Positions 44,040 through 53,250 of a DNA stretch of 64,000 nt are shown here, piece after piece. The notes under the pieces are model-generated. The model saw only the letters and a program-made list of their open reading frames with translations, made no database searches and was not told the DNA's origin. The DNA comes from JAGLHV01 sp023143305 [NCBI: Clostridia bacterium] (GTDB lineage Bacteria > CBDUZB01 > JAGLHV01), in NCBI GenBank assembly GCA_030637025.1, contig DAOVVV010000004.1:1-64000 (forward strand), written 5' to 3'. How positions within the stretch are numbered: position 1 is the first letter of the stretch; every line of letters starts with the position of its first letter. The position numbers were made by a program, and so were the translations under genes.

Positions 44040-45668
44040 TCAGCCGTGCGCCCCGCGCTTCCGTTGTGGCCCCTTGTTATCTGTTCTTTTCTTGGCATGA
44101 GATATCAGAGACCTCCGGCCTTTTTCCTTAAAGCTGACAACGATTTTCTCTGCATCATCAAAAGGAACGGTTATAAAAGAAAATTTGTCCATTACTTGTA
44201 TATCGCTGATATGTTTGGACTTAATCGGGGCTTTGCTCATTATAAGTTCAACAAGTTTTCTGGCATCAATATTGTCTTTCCTGCCAAGTGCGACAAAAAG
44301 TCTTGCTTTACCCTGTTGGTCAAGTTGCTTACTCTTTCCACCTATCTCTTTCATTTTACCATAAGCATCAGTATTGAGTTCTTCTTCGAAACAATAGTTA
44401 AGTGTAGCAGCTAATATTTTTGTCGGATCAGTATTCTCAATCAATTTCTTAGCCCAGTTATAATAATCAGCATCAATCTTCTCTTCAAGAACAGCAGTCA
44501 GATCATCGCATATCTTTTTCTTTTTGGTTTCGATAATATCTTTTACCGTCGGCAATTTGGCTTTCTTAATATCAGTTTTAGCCATCCGCTGTATGAACAT
44601 CAGCCGCCTATACTCACTAGGGGTAATAAAGGTAATAGCAGTGCCCTCATTCCCTGCCCTTCCTGTCCGACCTATTCGATGAACATACAACTCCGGATCG
44701 TGAGGTAGTGAATAGTTTATAACGTGGGTGAGGTTATTAACATCAATTCCGCGTGCTGCAACATCTGTTGCTATAAGAATATTGACTCTTTGTTTCTTGA
44801 ATTTTTCCAGAGTTCTTTCTCTTTGCGCCTGTGAAATATCTCCATGAATAGCTTCTGCGTCATATCCTCTATCCGTTAAATGAGTTACAACAGAATCAAC
44901 ATCTCTCTTTGTTCTGCAAAAAACCAAACCGTAAAAATCATCTTCTATATCAATTATCCTGCATAATGCCTCAAATTTATCAGAGACTCTTACCTCAAAA
45001 TATATTTGCTCCGTCAAATCAGTTGTCAGTTGCTCGTTCTTAACTTTAAGAAGCTCATAACCTACCATATATTTGTGCGCAAGGTCCTTTATCCTTGTTG
45101 GTATTGTTGCCGAAAACAATAACGTTCTTTTGTCAGGATTTGTATGCTTCATTATTGTTTCCATATCTTCGATGAATCCCATATTTAGCATTTCATCTGC
45201 TTCATCAAGTATCAGATGTTCAATTTTTCCAAGCTTTAGTGTCTTTCGGCGAAGATGATCAATTATCCTGCCCGGAGACCCAACGACAATATGGACCCCT
45301 TTTTTTAGCCTGCGTAACTGCTGATCAATAGCTTGACCACCATATATCGGGACTATTTTGATATCCTTGTCTCCTTTAAGTGAATTGATTTCTTCCGATA
45401 CCTGAATGGCTAGCTCTCGTGTAGGAACTAAAATCAGCGCCTGAACTGTTTTGGAATATGTGTCCACCATTTGTATCAGAGGTAATCCAAATGCAGCTGT
45501 TTTACCTGTCCCTGTTTGGGCTTGAGCGATGATATTAGTATCATCTCTTAGCATTACAGGGATAGTCATCGACTGAATCTCGGTTGGCTCTTCAAAACCC
45601 TTTTTATTAATTGCCTCCAGTACTTTTGCTGAAAGCCCAAGGTCATTAAACATCTTTTTTTTGGCCAT
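44040..45668 (-). CDS. deaD: DEAD-box RNA helicase (DeaD/CsdA-type)
   Basis: 542 residues. AQTGTGKT (50-57), PTRELA, VGSPGR, DEAD, SAT and HRIGRTGRAG give both RecA-like helicase domains; residues about 455-530 match the DbpA/CsdA RNA-binding domain and are followed by a basic tail (KKRTDNKGPQRKRGAHG). Cold-shock and ribosome-assembly helicase. SD AGGAGAAG. Monocistronic. Confidence 0.95.
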   Translation of the reverse strand: MAKKKMFNDLGLSAKVLEAINKKGFEEPTEIQSMTIPVMLRDDTNIIAQAQTGTGKTAAFGLPLIQMVDTYSKTVQALILVPTRELAIQVSEEINSLKGDKDIKIVPIYGGQAIDQQLRRLKKGVHIVVGSPGRIIDHLRRKTLKLGKIEHLILDEADEMLNMGFIEDMETIMKHTNPDKRTLLFSATIPTRIKDLAHKYMVGYELLKVKNEQLTTDLTEQIYFEVRVSDKFEALCRIIDIEDDFYGLVFCRTKRDVDSVVTHLTDRGYDAEAIHGDISQAQRERTLEKFKKQRVNILIATDVAARGIDVNNLTHVINYSLPHDPELYVHRIGRTGRAGNEGTAITFITPSEYRRLMFIQRMAKTDIKKAKLPTVKDIIETKKKKICDDLTAVLEEKIDADYYNWAKKLIENTDPTKILAATLNYCFEEELNTDAYGKMKEIGGKSKQLDQQGKARLFVALGRKDNIDARKLVELIMSKAPIKSKHISDIQVMDKFSFITVPFDDAEKIVVSFKEKGRRSLISHAKKRTDNKGPQRKRGAHG

Positions 45669-45728
45669 AATATTTCTCTTCTCCTAATTATTATTCTCTT
45701 GGAAACACAAGGGAACAATATCCCCTTT

Positions 45729-46415
45729 TTATTTCTTTTTCAGATACCCCACAGAAATAATGTATAATGGAATATGTTCCTCGGGTAAATCCAGGACTTT
45801 TTGAACTACTTCATCGGAAAAAGCACCGACAGCAACAGAACCCAACCCTAAAGATACTGCTTGTAAATGAATATTTTGGGCAATATGCCCAGCTTCAATA
45901 TAAGCATATTTTATACCCTTTTTTTTATATCTTCCACATATCCGGTCATAAACACAGGTAATTACAATATTCATACCGGCAGAACTTACACAATCCTGCC
46001 ATAAAGCTGCCTCGGATAAAGAAGAACGTAAATCAACATCCTTAAGCTTTACTAATTTATGATTTTGAGAAAAATAGTGAAATATCCCTTGAGAAAAGAC
46101 CAGATATATCTCCATGGGATATACTGCACCAGCTGAGGGGACAGTCTTAGTAGCACCTGTTTTAGCATCATACTTTTTCCCATAAGCAGCCCAAAGCAAT
46201 TGAGAAATTTGTTCCCGTGAAAGCGTCTGTTTACTAAAATCTCTAACTGAACATCTCTTTAAAATACTTTCTTCCAAAGATATTTTCCCTCTTATTTTTG
46301 GCTCCGGTAATTGTATTTCTTCGACTATTTTTTTCTCCCCTCCTTTTACTTTGCAAGAAAGAATATTTCCCGTAAAAACTATTACACTAAAAAGTATTAA
46401 AAATTTTTTAAACAT
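45729..46415 (-). CDS. lipoprotein SagB/ThcOx-type nitroreductase
   Basis: 228 residues. A lipobox ends in LSC (Cys21), so it is membrane-anchored and exported, unusual for a flavin enzyme. SLEESILKRCSVRDFSKQTL, AGAVYPMEIYLV and YIEAGHIAQNIHLQAVSLGLG are SagB-type nitroreductase motifs; FMN expected. Possible periplasmic reductase or peptide-modifying dehydrogenase. SD GAAGGG. Its promoter lies in repeat D. Confidence 0.87.
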   Translation of the reverse strand: MFKKFLILFSVIVFTGNILSCKVKGGEKKIVEEIQLPEPKIRGKISLEESILKRCSVRDFSKQTLSREQISQLLWAAYGKKYDAKTGATKTVPSAGAVYPMEIYLVFSQGIFHYFSQNHKLVKLKDVDLRSSLSEAALWQDCVSSAGMNIVITCVYDRICGRYKKKGIKYAYIEAGHIAQNIHLQAVSLGLGSVAVGAFSDEVVQKVLDLPEEHIPLYIISVGYLKKK

Positions 46416-46480
46416 TTTTTACCCTTCAATCACCCTCTATAAAAAATCATATACGGAAACAACTGTCTTGTCTTGTTTTT

Positions 46481-46509
46481 ATTTTATCTTTTCATTCTCC
46501 CTTTGTCAA
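46481..46509 (-). promoter_or_regulatory. promoter in repeat D copy 4, upstream of nitroreductase
   Basis: TTGACA (46504-46509), 17 bp, TAAAAT (46481-46486); the best promoter match in the repeat D family. Confidence 0.75.
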
Positions 46510-46545
46510 TTATTTTCTACTTTCAAAATCCGACTCTTTCATTTT
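46488..46545 (-). repeat. dispersed repeat D, copy 4
   Basis: CTTTTCATTCTCCCTTTGT then CAATTATTTTCTACTTTC, AAAATCCGACTCTTTC. Confidence 0.7.
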
Positions 46546-46583
46546 TCTATCCACTTTTAAATTTCAAATAACATAAAAAAATC

Positions 46584-46612
46584 TGGACATAATAGTTTAT
46601 TCGTGATACTAT
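46584..46612 (+). promoter_or_regulatory. possible promoter of the CrtI-like gene
   Basis: TGGACA (46584-46589), 17 bp, TACTAT (46607-46612), overlapping an inverted repeat TAATAGT...ACTATTA. Confidence 0.5.
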
Positions 46613-46699
46613 TAATTACGTATTAACTATTATTCCTTTTATTGCCCGAAAAAATTGTAATCGTTTTTAAAAAAAATTTAAGAGAGGGAGAAACTTAAA

Positions 46700-48256
46700 A
46701 TGGAAGAAACAAATTACGATTGTATTATAATCGGTTCCGGTATGGGCGGGTTAACCTGTGGTGCATGGCTGGCCAAGCAGGGAAAGAAGGTTTTAGTTTT
46801 AGAGCACAATTTGAAATCAGGCGGATTATGTTCTACTTTTCACCGGGCCGGATTTAATTTTAATCCAGCCGTTTCTATGATTTCAGGAATGGAATACGGC
46901 ACATTAGGAAAAACTCTTGAACTTTTAGGAATAAAAGATAATATCGAAGCTATCCCTATAAATCCTTTTATTAAGTTGTACTTCCCGGAACATACAATTG
47001 CCCTTCCTTCAGGAATTGCTGAATTTCAAAATGAATTATCTTCCCAATTTCCTCACGAAGCAAAAAATATAGCCCGATGCGTAGCCAAAATGGAAAAATT
47101 ATACACCCAATTAGACGAGGTTAAATTTTTAGGAACTAATTTCTTTAATCCTATGGAACTTATTGGCCTCTACACTAAGGTTGTTTTTCCCCGGCTGGGA
47201 ATTGTCTGGGCTACTTTCCAGAGTGTATCTACTTTTTTAAATAGTTATTTGAAAGACCCAAAACTAATCGCTATTTTAAGTTCCCTTACTCATTTTTTTA
47301 TGGGTGCTGACCCTTCAAAAACAGCAGTATTACCTTTCATCTGTTTTTTAATGAGCTTTGTAAAAGACGGATGTTACTACATTAAGGGCGGTCCACAGGA
47401 ATTGGCAAACGCTTTAGAAAATAGTATCAGAAACAAAGGGGGAGAGGTTTTATTTCAAACGGAAGTAGAAAAAATAATTATTGAAGATAATACAGCCTGT
47501 GGAGTCCGGACCGTAGACGGCAGGGAATTTAGAGCACCCAACATTGTTTCTAATGCCGATGCCAAAACAACTTTATTATCGATGGTCGGAGAAGACAACC
47601 TCAAAAAGTGGTATCTTAAATGGTTTAATAGATTTAAAATAAGCCCTTCTTTCTTCATGACTTTTCTGGGATTAAATACCAACCTTAAAGAAAAAGGTTT
47701 CATCCCGGCAATGTACCTATACAGTCCCAGTTATACTTATGTAGAAGATTTTTATCAGGATGTAGAGGGAAATATGCTTTCAGAAGACGGCTCTTTTTCT
47801 TTACCTTTATTCTCTTTATCCGACCCCACCTCTGCTCCGGAAGGAATGAATGCGGTGGCCATTGAAACACTGGGAATTCCCTATAAAGTCAACCAGGGAT
47901 GGGAATCTTTAAAAAATCAAATGATGGATATCCTCATAAAAAGAGTAGAAAAAAGATTAATCCCGGAACTTTCGTCTTACATTGTACTTAAAGAAGCAGG
48001 AAGCCCTTTGACTGCTGAAAAATATATTAAGAATTATGAAGGAACTGCTTCCTCATGGGAAGACACCATTTTTCAATCCGGTATTTTTCGCTTGAACCAG
48101 ACCAACCCGATAAAAAACTTATTTTTGACCGGACACGGGAGTAAACCGGGAGGAGGAATAGGAGGAACATTACTTTCCGGTTTACAAGTGGCTAAAAGAA
48201 TTTTAGAAAAAGAAAAAATAAATAGCGGTTTAAGCGTAAATGATTTTACCGAATAA
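46700..48256 (+). CDS. CrtI/RetSat-like FAD-dependent oxidoreductase
   Basis: 518 residues. N-terminal FAD site CIIIGSGMGGLTCGAWLAKQ (9-28), then KVLVLEHN and GGLCSTF; C-terminal FAD-contact LFLTGHGSKPGGGIGGTLLSG (about 481-501, of the phytoene desaturase family). Probably desaturates or saturates an isoprenoid or retinol-like polyene; no other carotenoid gene nearby. SD GAGGGAG. One of the few plus-strand genes; followed by a Cys-rich protein. Confidence 0.9.
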   Translation: MEETNYDCIIIGSGMGGLTCGAWLAKQGKKVLVLEHNLKSGGLCSTFHRAGFNFNPAVSMISGMEYGTLGKTLELLGIKDNIEAIPINPFIKLYFPEHTIALPSGIAEFQNELSSQFPHEAKNIARCVAKMEKLYTQLDEVKFLGTNFFNPMELIGLYTKVVFPRLGIVWATFQSVSTFLNSYLKDPKLIAILSSLTHFFMGADPSKTAVLPFICFLMSFVKDGCYYIKGGPQELANALENSIRNKGGEVLFQTEVEKIIIEDNTACGVRTVDGREFRAPNIVSNADAKTTLLSMVGEDNLKKWYLKWFNRFKISPSFFMTFLGLNTNLKEKGFIPAMYLYSPSYTYVEDFYQDVEGNMLSEDGSFSLPLFSLSDPTSAPEGMNAVAIETLGIPYKVNQGWESLKNQMMDILIKRVEKRLIPELSSYIVLKEAGSPLTAEKYIKNYEGTASSWEDTIFQSGIFRLNQTNPIKNLFLTGHGSKPGGGIGGTLLSGLQVAKRILEKEKINSGLSVNDFTE

Positions 48257-48350
48257 CTAATTTTCAAATTTTTCTTATTATTTGGAGAGTTATATTTAAA
48301 AAAATATCCTATAAACTTTTTTTCTAAATAATATATCAGGAGTTTGTGTT

Positions 48351-48719
48351 ATGCCTATTAAAGTTAAATTAAGTGAAGTTGATCCTCAAAAAGTCAGAAA
48401 AGCTTTATCTCAGGCCAAAGAAATCTGTATGCGATGTTCTTTAGAAAAAAAACATTGCGAAACTTGTTATATTAGCCTTGCTGTGCAGGCTTTGCAATCT
48501 TTTTTAGAGGAAAAAGACTTTAATATGTCCATTGATTGGAAAGTATTAAGCAACCAACACCCATTTGACCGACAAAAAATGCTAATACTCTTAGGAACAT
48601 TGGAAGATATTTGTCTTCACTGCGGAATATTACATATTGATGAGTGTTTTGTTAATATATCTATTCAGGTAGTACAACTACTTCTGTTTGGTAAGATTAT
48701 TCCGCGGGAATATGTTTAA
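48351..48719 (+). CDS. Cys-rich protein with two CxxC modules
   Basis: 122 residues. Two four-Cys-like segments: CMRCSLEKKHCETC (27-40) and CLHCGILHIDEC (about 87-98), each with two pairs of Cys, likely zinc or Fe-S sites; the second has a His too. No TM or signal. SD AGGAG. It lies 94 bp downstream of the CrtI-like gene and converges on the chemotaxis gene with 12 bp between. Not recognised; a redox partner of the oxidoreductase is possible. Confidence 0.65.
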   Translation: MPIKVKLSEVDPQKVRKALSQAKEICMRCSLEKKHCETCYISLAVQALQSFLEEKDFNMSIDWKVLSNQHPFDRQKMLILLGTLEDICLHCGILHIDECFVNISIQVVQLLLFGKIIPREYV

Positions 48720-48731
48720 ATCCGGTATTGC

Positions 48732-49952
48732 CTACCTTCTTTTAAAACTTTTGTTTAAATTATGTATATTATCTGCTATTTGTTTGATAACATCCCCCAG
48801 GGCTAAACCCTGTTCCATTGTTTCTGTTACTTTACCAGAAATCTCAACGGTATTTTCCACATCTTTTACTTGTTGATTGGAAATCAAGACTGTCTTTTGA
48901 ATAACATTGGCAATTTCCTCTATACTTACTGATGATTTGCCCATTGTTTCAGCTATCTTTTGATTTAAATCAAAAATATTTTTATTACCTACAAAAACTC
49001 TTTCTATATCTTTTTTCATTTGACTAACTTTCTGAAAGTTTAGATGAATCCTTTCCACAATAGCATCTATTCCTGAAATCATGTTTTCTGTATCTGTTTG
49101 AGTATTTACTGCTAATTTAGAAATTTCCCGAGCAAAATTAGCCGTATTTCCCGCAAGTTTACGTACCTCTTCGGCCACCACCGAAAATCCTTGTCCGGCT
49201 TCACCAGCCTGAGACGCTTCTATCGCAGCATTCAAGGCCAGTACATTCGTCTGATTGGTAATCCTTTTTATCGATTTTCCTATCTCCTTTATTTGCTCTG
49301 TTTTTTTCTTAAACTCCCTTACCCCATTAGCTAAATCTTCCACTTTTGTTTGGTTAATATCCATCATTTTAACAAATTTATCTGTAAATTCGTTCATTCT
49401 GGTAACCAAATCCAAAGTACTGGTAGTAATCTCTGCTGCTGTTTGAACGGATTGAATCACTTCTTTAATCGCCGTAGAAATTTGCTGGCTATCACTGGAA
49501 ATGGATTTAATTAATTGGGCTTGTTTTGCAGAACTTTGAGCTACTTTTTTCACTAAACTAGTTACTTCTTCCGGAAGATGAGAAGAATTCTGACTAACTT
49601 TAGTCAGTTCCGTTGAATAAGCGGTTAACGAATTAGCAACTCTATACATCGGAAAAATATATTTTTTAAAAAACCACACAAGCTCTTCTTCTTTTTCTAA
49701 AAACCCCATCACATTAATTTTATTTCCCGTTATTTTTCCTAATTGCTCCATAACCTTTCTCTTCTCATCCATTAAAGGGCCATAAATTAAGTTCTTCCAA
49801 AACAAAGAACAAGCCCCAATATATAATAAAGCAATTATTATTATTAACCAGCCATTCATTTGCCGTGAAAATAAAAAAGCAATACCCATACAGGAAAACC
49901 CTATACTCCCGATAATAAAAATAATATTTTGATTATAATGTTTTCTTTCCAT
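48732..49952 (-). CDS. methyl-accepting chemotaxis-type signalling protein
   Basis: 406 residues. Two N-terminal TM segments (about 10-28 and 34-52) with only a few residues between, so no periplasmic sensor; no obvious HAMP. Residues about 110-400 form the MCP signalling hairpin with [20 protein letters not shown] and [15 protein letters not shown]. It could sense an intracellular or membrane signal and talk to CheA/CheW elsewhere, or act outside chemotaxis. Confidence 0.9.
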   Translation of the reverse strand: MERKHYNQNIIFIIGSIGFSCMGIAFLFSRQMNGWLIIIIALLYIGACSLFWKNLIYGPLMDEKRKVMEQLGKITGNKINVMGFLEKEEELVWFFKKYIFPMYRVANSLTAYSTELTKVSQNSSHLPEEVTSLVKKVAQSSAKQAQLIKSISSDSQQISTAIKEVIQSVQTAAEITTSTLDLVTRMNEFTDKFVKMMDINQTKVEDLANGVREFKKKTEQIKEIGKSIKRITNQTNVLALNAAIEASQAGEAGQGFSVVAEEVRKLAGNTANFAREISKLAVNTQTDTENMISGIDAIVERIHLNFQKVSQMKKDIERVFVGNKNIFDLNQKIAETMGKSSVSIEEIANVIQKTVLISNQQVKDVENTVEISGKVTETMEQGLALGDVIKQIADNIHNLNKSFKRR

Positions 49953-50220
49953 TTCTTTTTAATTCTCCCCTATCAAAGAATAAAGATACAACCCTTCTCC
50001 TATGAATATCTTTAATGAAAAACTTTTTCCTTATATTTTTTTTTCTGTAATTATTAAAGCATATTTTTATTTAAAAATCCAGCAAATTATTTAAAATTAT
50101 TTGGAGAGTGCAGGCATAAAACATCTACCTAAGTAAACTAAACTATTTAGCTACAGAGGATTATAAAAAGTCAAAAGGATACCTTGAGCCTAACCCTGTC
50201 CGGATTCTACGAAAAATGTA

Positions 50221-50249
50221 TTGACTTTTTAAAATGAATTTTATATTAT
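50221..50249 (+). promoter_or_regulatory. promoter of the AsmA-like gene
   Basis: TTGACT (50221-50226), 17 bp, TATTAT (50244-50249), about 60 bp before the TTG start. The preceding 49953-50220 is AT-rich with a TTTGGAGAGTGCAG fragment of the 13965-type repeat and no ORF. Confidence 0.72.
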
Positions 50250-50307
50250 AAACACCTGTTTAATCATTTGGATAAATTAAATTTTCTTTAAACTAAAGGA
50301 AAAATTC

Positions 50308-51423
50308 TTGAAATTCTGGATAAAATTATTTCTATTCGTTTTTATTGCCTTATTTCTGATAGGGTTCTTTTTTAAAATTGTTGCCGGAAAATTTGTTTAT
50401 AATTTAGTCGTAAAAAATATTCCGGAATTAACCGATACAAAAATTGATTTAAAAAGTGTAAATGTATCTTTTTTAAAAGGGAAAATTTCTTTTAATGGAT
50501 TAGCTATCGGTGATCTATCTGTTCCTTCTAATAAAATAATATTCGTTAAAAAATTCTGGGTAAATGTCGGGGTTTTTTCTCTTTTAAAAGGAAATTTAGT
50601 TTTTCAGGAAATATTTTTTTATCAACCGGTAATAAACATTGAGCATCCAAGATTTAATGAATTATTTTCCTTTTTAACCGGGACAATAAAAACAACAACC
50701 AGGGAAGAGACAAAAAGAATTTCTTGTTCCTCCTTAATTCCTTTAACTATAAAAAGAATTATCTTACAAAAAGGAACACTTGTTCTTAACGGTTTTCCTG
50801 ATAAAAAGCAATTTTTGCTAATTGATAAACTAAATTGCTTAATTGAAAATATAAGCACAAAAAATTTAGCGGTAAAATTCGATTTGAAAGGAGAAATTCC
50901 TTCTTCTTCCAAAGGGAATATTTCCTGTAAAGGAAAATTTAAAGCTATTAGCCAGGAAGTAAATTTAACCGGTGAGATTAAAGCAAAAAATATTTATTTA
51001 CCTTATTTTAATTCGCTTTTTGAACCAAACAACAATTTTAATATAGAAAATGGACTTTTACAACTTCATTCTAATATTCAATGCCAAAATAACTGGTTAG
51101 TTTCCAGCAATTTAGTTACCCTGGAAAATTTGTACATTAGTTTCCCTCAAGGGAAAAAAGAGAAACATAAAATTTTTGGTTTACCGGTAAAAATTGTAAC
51201 TAATTTTTTTAAAACAGATAAAATTTCTTTTAATTTACCGATAAGCGGCGATATTCGGGACCCACAATTTGGATTTTCTACCGCTATCAGTCAAATGCTC
51301 TTAAAAGCATTTAAAGAAAAATTTAAAGACAGCACAGCTAAGACTCTTTCTAAAAAAATGGGAAGAAAGATTGGCGGAAAAATCGACAAGTTGTTTAGGG
51401 AACTTTTTAATCTAAAAAAATAA
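50308..51423 (+). CDS. AsmA/DUF748-like envelope protein
   Basis: 371 residues: one N-terminal TM segment (about 5-24) and a long beta-rich extracytoplasmic region with ITFNGLAIGD-like strand repeats, as in the AsmA/YhdP/DUF748 family that bridges or organises the outer membrane. The C-terminus (about 335-371) is a basic helix. TTG start at 50308 with AAAGGA 7 nt upstream. Followed directly by the tRNA array. Known role of the family: lipid transport or outer-membrane assembly. Confidence 0.72.
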   Translation: MKFWIKLFLFVFIALFLIGFFFKIVAGKFVYNLVVKNIPELTDTKIDLKSVNVSFLKGKISFNGLAIGDLSVPSNKIIFVKKFWVNVGVFSLLKGNLVFQEIFFYQPVINIEHPRFNELFSFLTGTIKTTTREETKRISCSSLIPLTIKRIILQKGTLVLNGFPDKKQFLLIDKLNCLIENISTKNLAVKFDLKGEIPSSSKGNISCKGKFKAISQEVNLTGEIKAKNIYLPYFNSLFEPNNNFNIENGLLQLHSNIQCQNNWLVSSNLVTLENLYISFPQGKKEKHKIFGLPVKIVTNFFKTDKISFNLPISGDIRDPQFGFSTAISQMLLKAFKEKFKDSTAKTLSKKMGRKIGGKIDKLFRELFNLKK

Positions 51424-51431
51424 GTACTCAT

Positions 51432-51508
51432 GGCGGTGTAGCTCAGTCTGGCAGAGCAAGCGGCTCATACCCGCTATGTCGGGGGTTCAAATCCCTCCGC
51501 CGCTACCA
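51432..51508 (+). tRNA. tRNA-Met (CAT)
   Basis: 77 nt including encoded CCA; anticodon CAT at 51466-51468 in loop CTCATAC closed by AGCGG/CCGCT. The anticodon stem lacks the three G-C pairs of the initiator and position 1-72 is G-T, so elongator tRNA-Met; lysidine-modified tRNA-Ile2 cannot be excluded. Confidence 0.9.
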
Positions 51509-51520
51509 AAAAAATTATAT

Positions 51521-51595
51521 GGGCGGGTAGCTTAGAGGGATAGCGCTGCCTTTACACGGCAGAGGTCGGAGGTTCGAGTCCTCTTCCGCCCACCA
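51521..51595 (+). tRNA. tRNA-Val (TAC)
   Basis: 75 nt with CCA; anticodon loop TTTACAC closed by CTGCC/GGCAG, acceptor GGGCGGG paired with TCCGCCC. Confidence 0.95.
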
Positions 51596-51649
51596 TCTTT
51601 AAAATGTAAGTCTTGTAATTTATTTATTTTTTAAGTATAATTAAATTGT

Positions 51650-51728
51650 GGGGACGTGGTGTAGCCTGGTTCAACATGCTGCCCTGTCAAGGCAGAGATC
51701 GCGAGTTCGAATCTCGTCGTCCCCGCCA
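51650..51728 (+). tRNA. tRNA-Asp (GTC)
   Basis: 79 nt with CCA; anticodon loop CTGTCAA closed by CTGCC/GGCAG. The acceptor stem GGGGACG/CGTCCCC is identical to the ends of the MITE-like elements in this window. Confidence 0.95.
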
Positions 51729-51740
51729 GTTTAAGAAAAG

Positions 51741-51773
51741 GGGTCAGAGAGAAAATCACTCTGACCCTTTTTC
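51741..51773 (+). terminator. terminator after the tRNA array
   Basis: GGGTCAGAG (51741-51749) / CTCTGACCC (51759-51767) then T5. A-rich upstream, so also active for convergent transcription of the metallophosphoesterase gene. Confidence 0.9.
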
Positions 51774-51837
51774 TTATCGTTCTTTCAGTTTAATGTTAAA
51801 ATCCAACGATGAAATTTATCTGCTCCATTACAAAATC

Positions 51838-52692
51838 TTATTTAACATTTTTATGCTCTAAAGGAACAAACCGGTGATTTATTAATGTCGGTGAAACATA
51901 CCAAAGTCTAAACCCTAAAGGTCTCTCATCCCTATTCTTACTGGTCGTTTCGCCGGTTACCAGTTGAATACCCTCATAGTCGTTAACAATTAGCTTATGT
52001 ATGTGTCCTGTAAGATAGGCAACAACTCCTCTTTTTTTCATCAGGGATAATAATTTTTTTCTTTTTTTTAAAGGCAAATTATTCTTACCCTCTTTTTCGT
52101 CAGAACTTTTCAAATATAGAGGATAGTGTCCTACCAAAAAAATCGGCCTTCTTTTCTTACTTGCGCCCTGCAACGATCTTTTAAACCATCTATCATGTTT
52201 TTTTGATTCACCTTTAAGCGGCGATTTCCATAATTGTGTATTAACGATAACGAAAGTGTATCCTTTATGCTCAAATGAATAGTAATCCTCACCTATGAAT
52301 TTACGATATCGCTGTAATGTCGCCCGTGTCGGTATATAGCCAATATCATTATTTCCAACAGCACAATAGCACGGCACAAGTAATTCCTTTTTAATTTTGT
52401 TGAAATCTGCAAATAATTGTAATTGCTCGTCATCATCCTCTTCATCAACTAAGTCACCACAAATAACTACAAAATCCGGTTTAAGAATATTAATCTGTTT
52501 CACAGCCTGCCTAAATGATTTAATGTCGTGTTGATACCCACCACATCCTAATTGTGTATCGCATATCTGCACAAACGTAAAACCCTTTGTCTGGGAACTC
52601 TGTTTTGCCAATACAGGACAAAACAATAAAACTACTACTATTCCCACAACAGTACTGACGAAAAAATTACGACAACTAAAATTTTTCTTCAT
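51838..52692 (-). CDS. secreted CPPED1-like metallophosphoesterase
   Basis: 284 residues from ATG 52692 (GGAG 9 nt upstream); the 10-residue extension is rejected. Signal peptide or anchor (about 9-28, ending VLA-KQ). Calcineurin-like motifs: DTQLG (first metal motif is DxQ, as in CPPED1-type proteins, not DxH), CGDLVDE, GNND, VGHYPL and GHIH. The usual GNHD is GNND, so the catalytic His is replaced by Asn, which may alter activity or specificity. Converges on the tRNA terminator. Confidence 0.88.
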   Translation of the reverse strand: MKKNFSCRNFFVSTVVGIVVVLLFCPVLAKQSSQTKGFTFVQICDTQLGCGGYQHDIKSFRQAVKQINILKPDFVVICGDLVDEEDDDEQLQLFADFNKIKKELLVPCYCAVGNNDIGYIPTRATLQRYRKFIGEDYYSFEHKGYTFVIVNTQLWKSPLKGESKKHDRWFKRSLQGASKKRRPIFLVGHYPLYLKSSDEKEGKNNLPLKKRKKLLSLMKKRGVVAYLTGHIHKLIVNDYEGIQLVTGETTSKNRDERPLGFRLWYVSPTLINHRFVPLEHKNVK

Positions 52693-52794
52693 CCTATAAA
52701 ACTCCAAATCGGAAAAATACATTCATTCCGAATTTATTATGATATTTTACGAGATCCTCTGTCGTTACTGGTCCATCGCCTTCTCAGATAAAAA

Positions 52795-53250
52795 TTAGTG
52801 TAAGTTATTAACAGTTGTAGTTGCCTTATTTATTTGCCCATCCCCGGAAAAACAGGTTTTCTCTTTAATTTTTATTTCAATGGATGTAAGTTTCTCTTTT
52901 ATTGTATATGCATTTGTGATATCCGTTGATTTGCCTTCGCTATCTAAAAATATACGCTCTGTATGAAATATCAACACAAATATATATTCTCCTTTATCTC
53001 CTTTTGGCTTAGCATTAAAAAAATACGGGCCTAAACGTTTTCCCCCATATTTTTTATTTACATTTGATCCAATTCTACTGGGAGCCCAACCACTTTCAGC
53101 AATATCAAAAGTATTTATTATTATTTCTCTCAAAGCTGGTTTTTGATTTAGAAGCGGTTTTAATTCTTTCTCCAAACAAACAGATCCTCCGGCAAATACC
53201 TGAATTGCAAAAGAACTAAGTAATATTAAGATAATTAATATTTTTTTCAT
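52795..53250 (-). CDS. small exported protein of unknown function
   Basis: 151 residues; signal peptide (about 1-20, VFA-GG). A mature Cys in GGSVCLEKELKP and a second Cys in EKTCFSGDG may form a disulphide. Starts immediately at the stop of the upstream immunity-like gene (zero gap), so the two are translated together and probably function together. No family recognised. Confidence 0.65.
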   Translation of the reverse strand: MKKILIILILLSSFAIQVFAGGSVCLEKELKPLLNQKPALREIIINTFDIAESGWAPSRIGSNVNKKYGGKRLGPYFFNAKPKGDKGEYIFVLIFHTERIFLDSEGKSTDITNAYTIKEKLTSIEIKIKEKTCFSGDGQINKATTTVNNLH

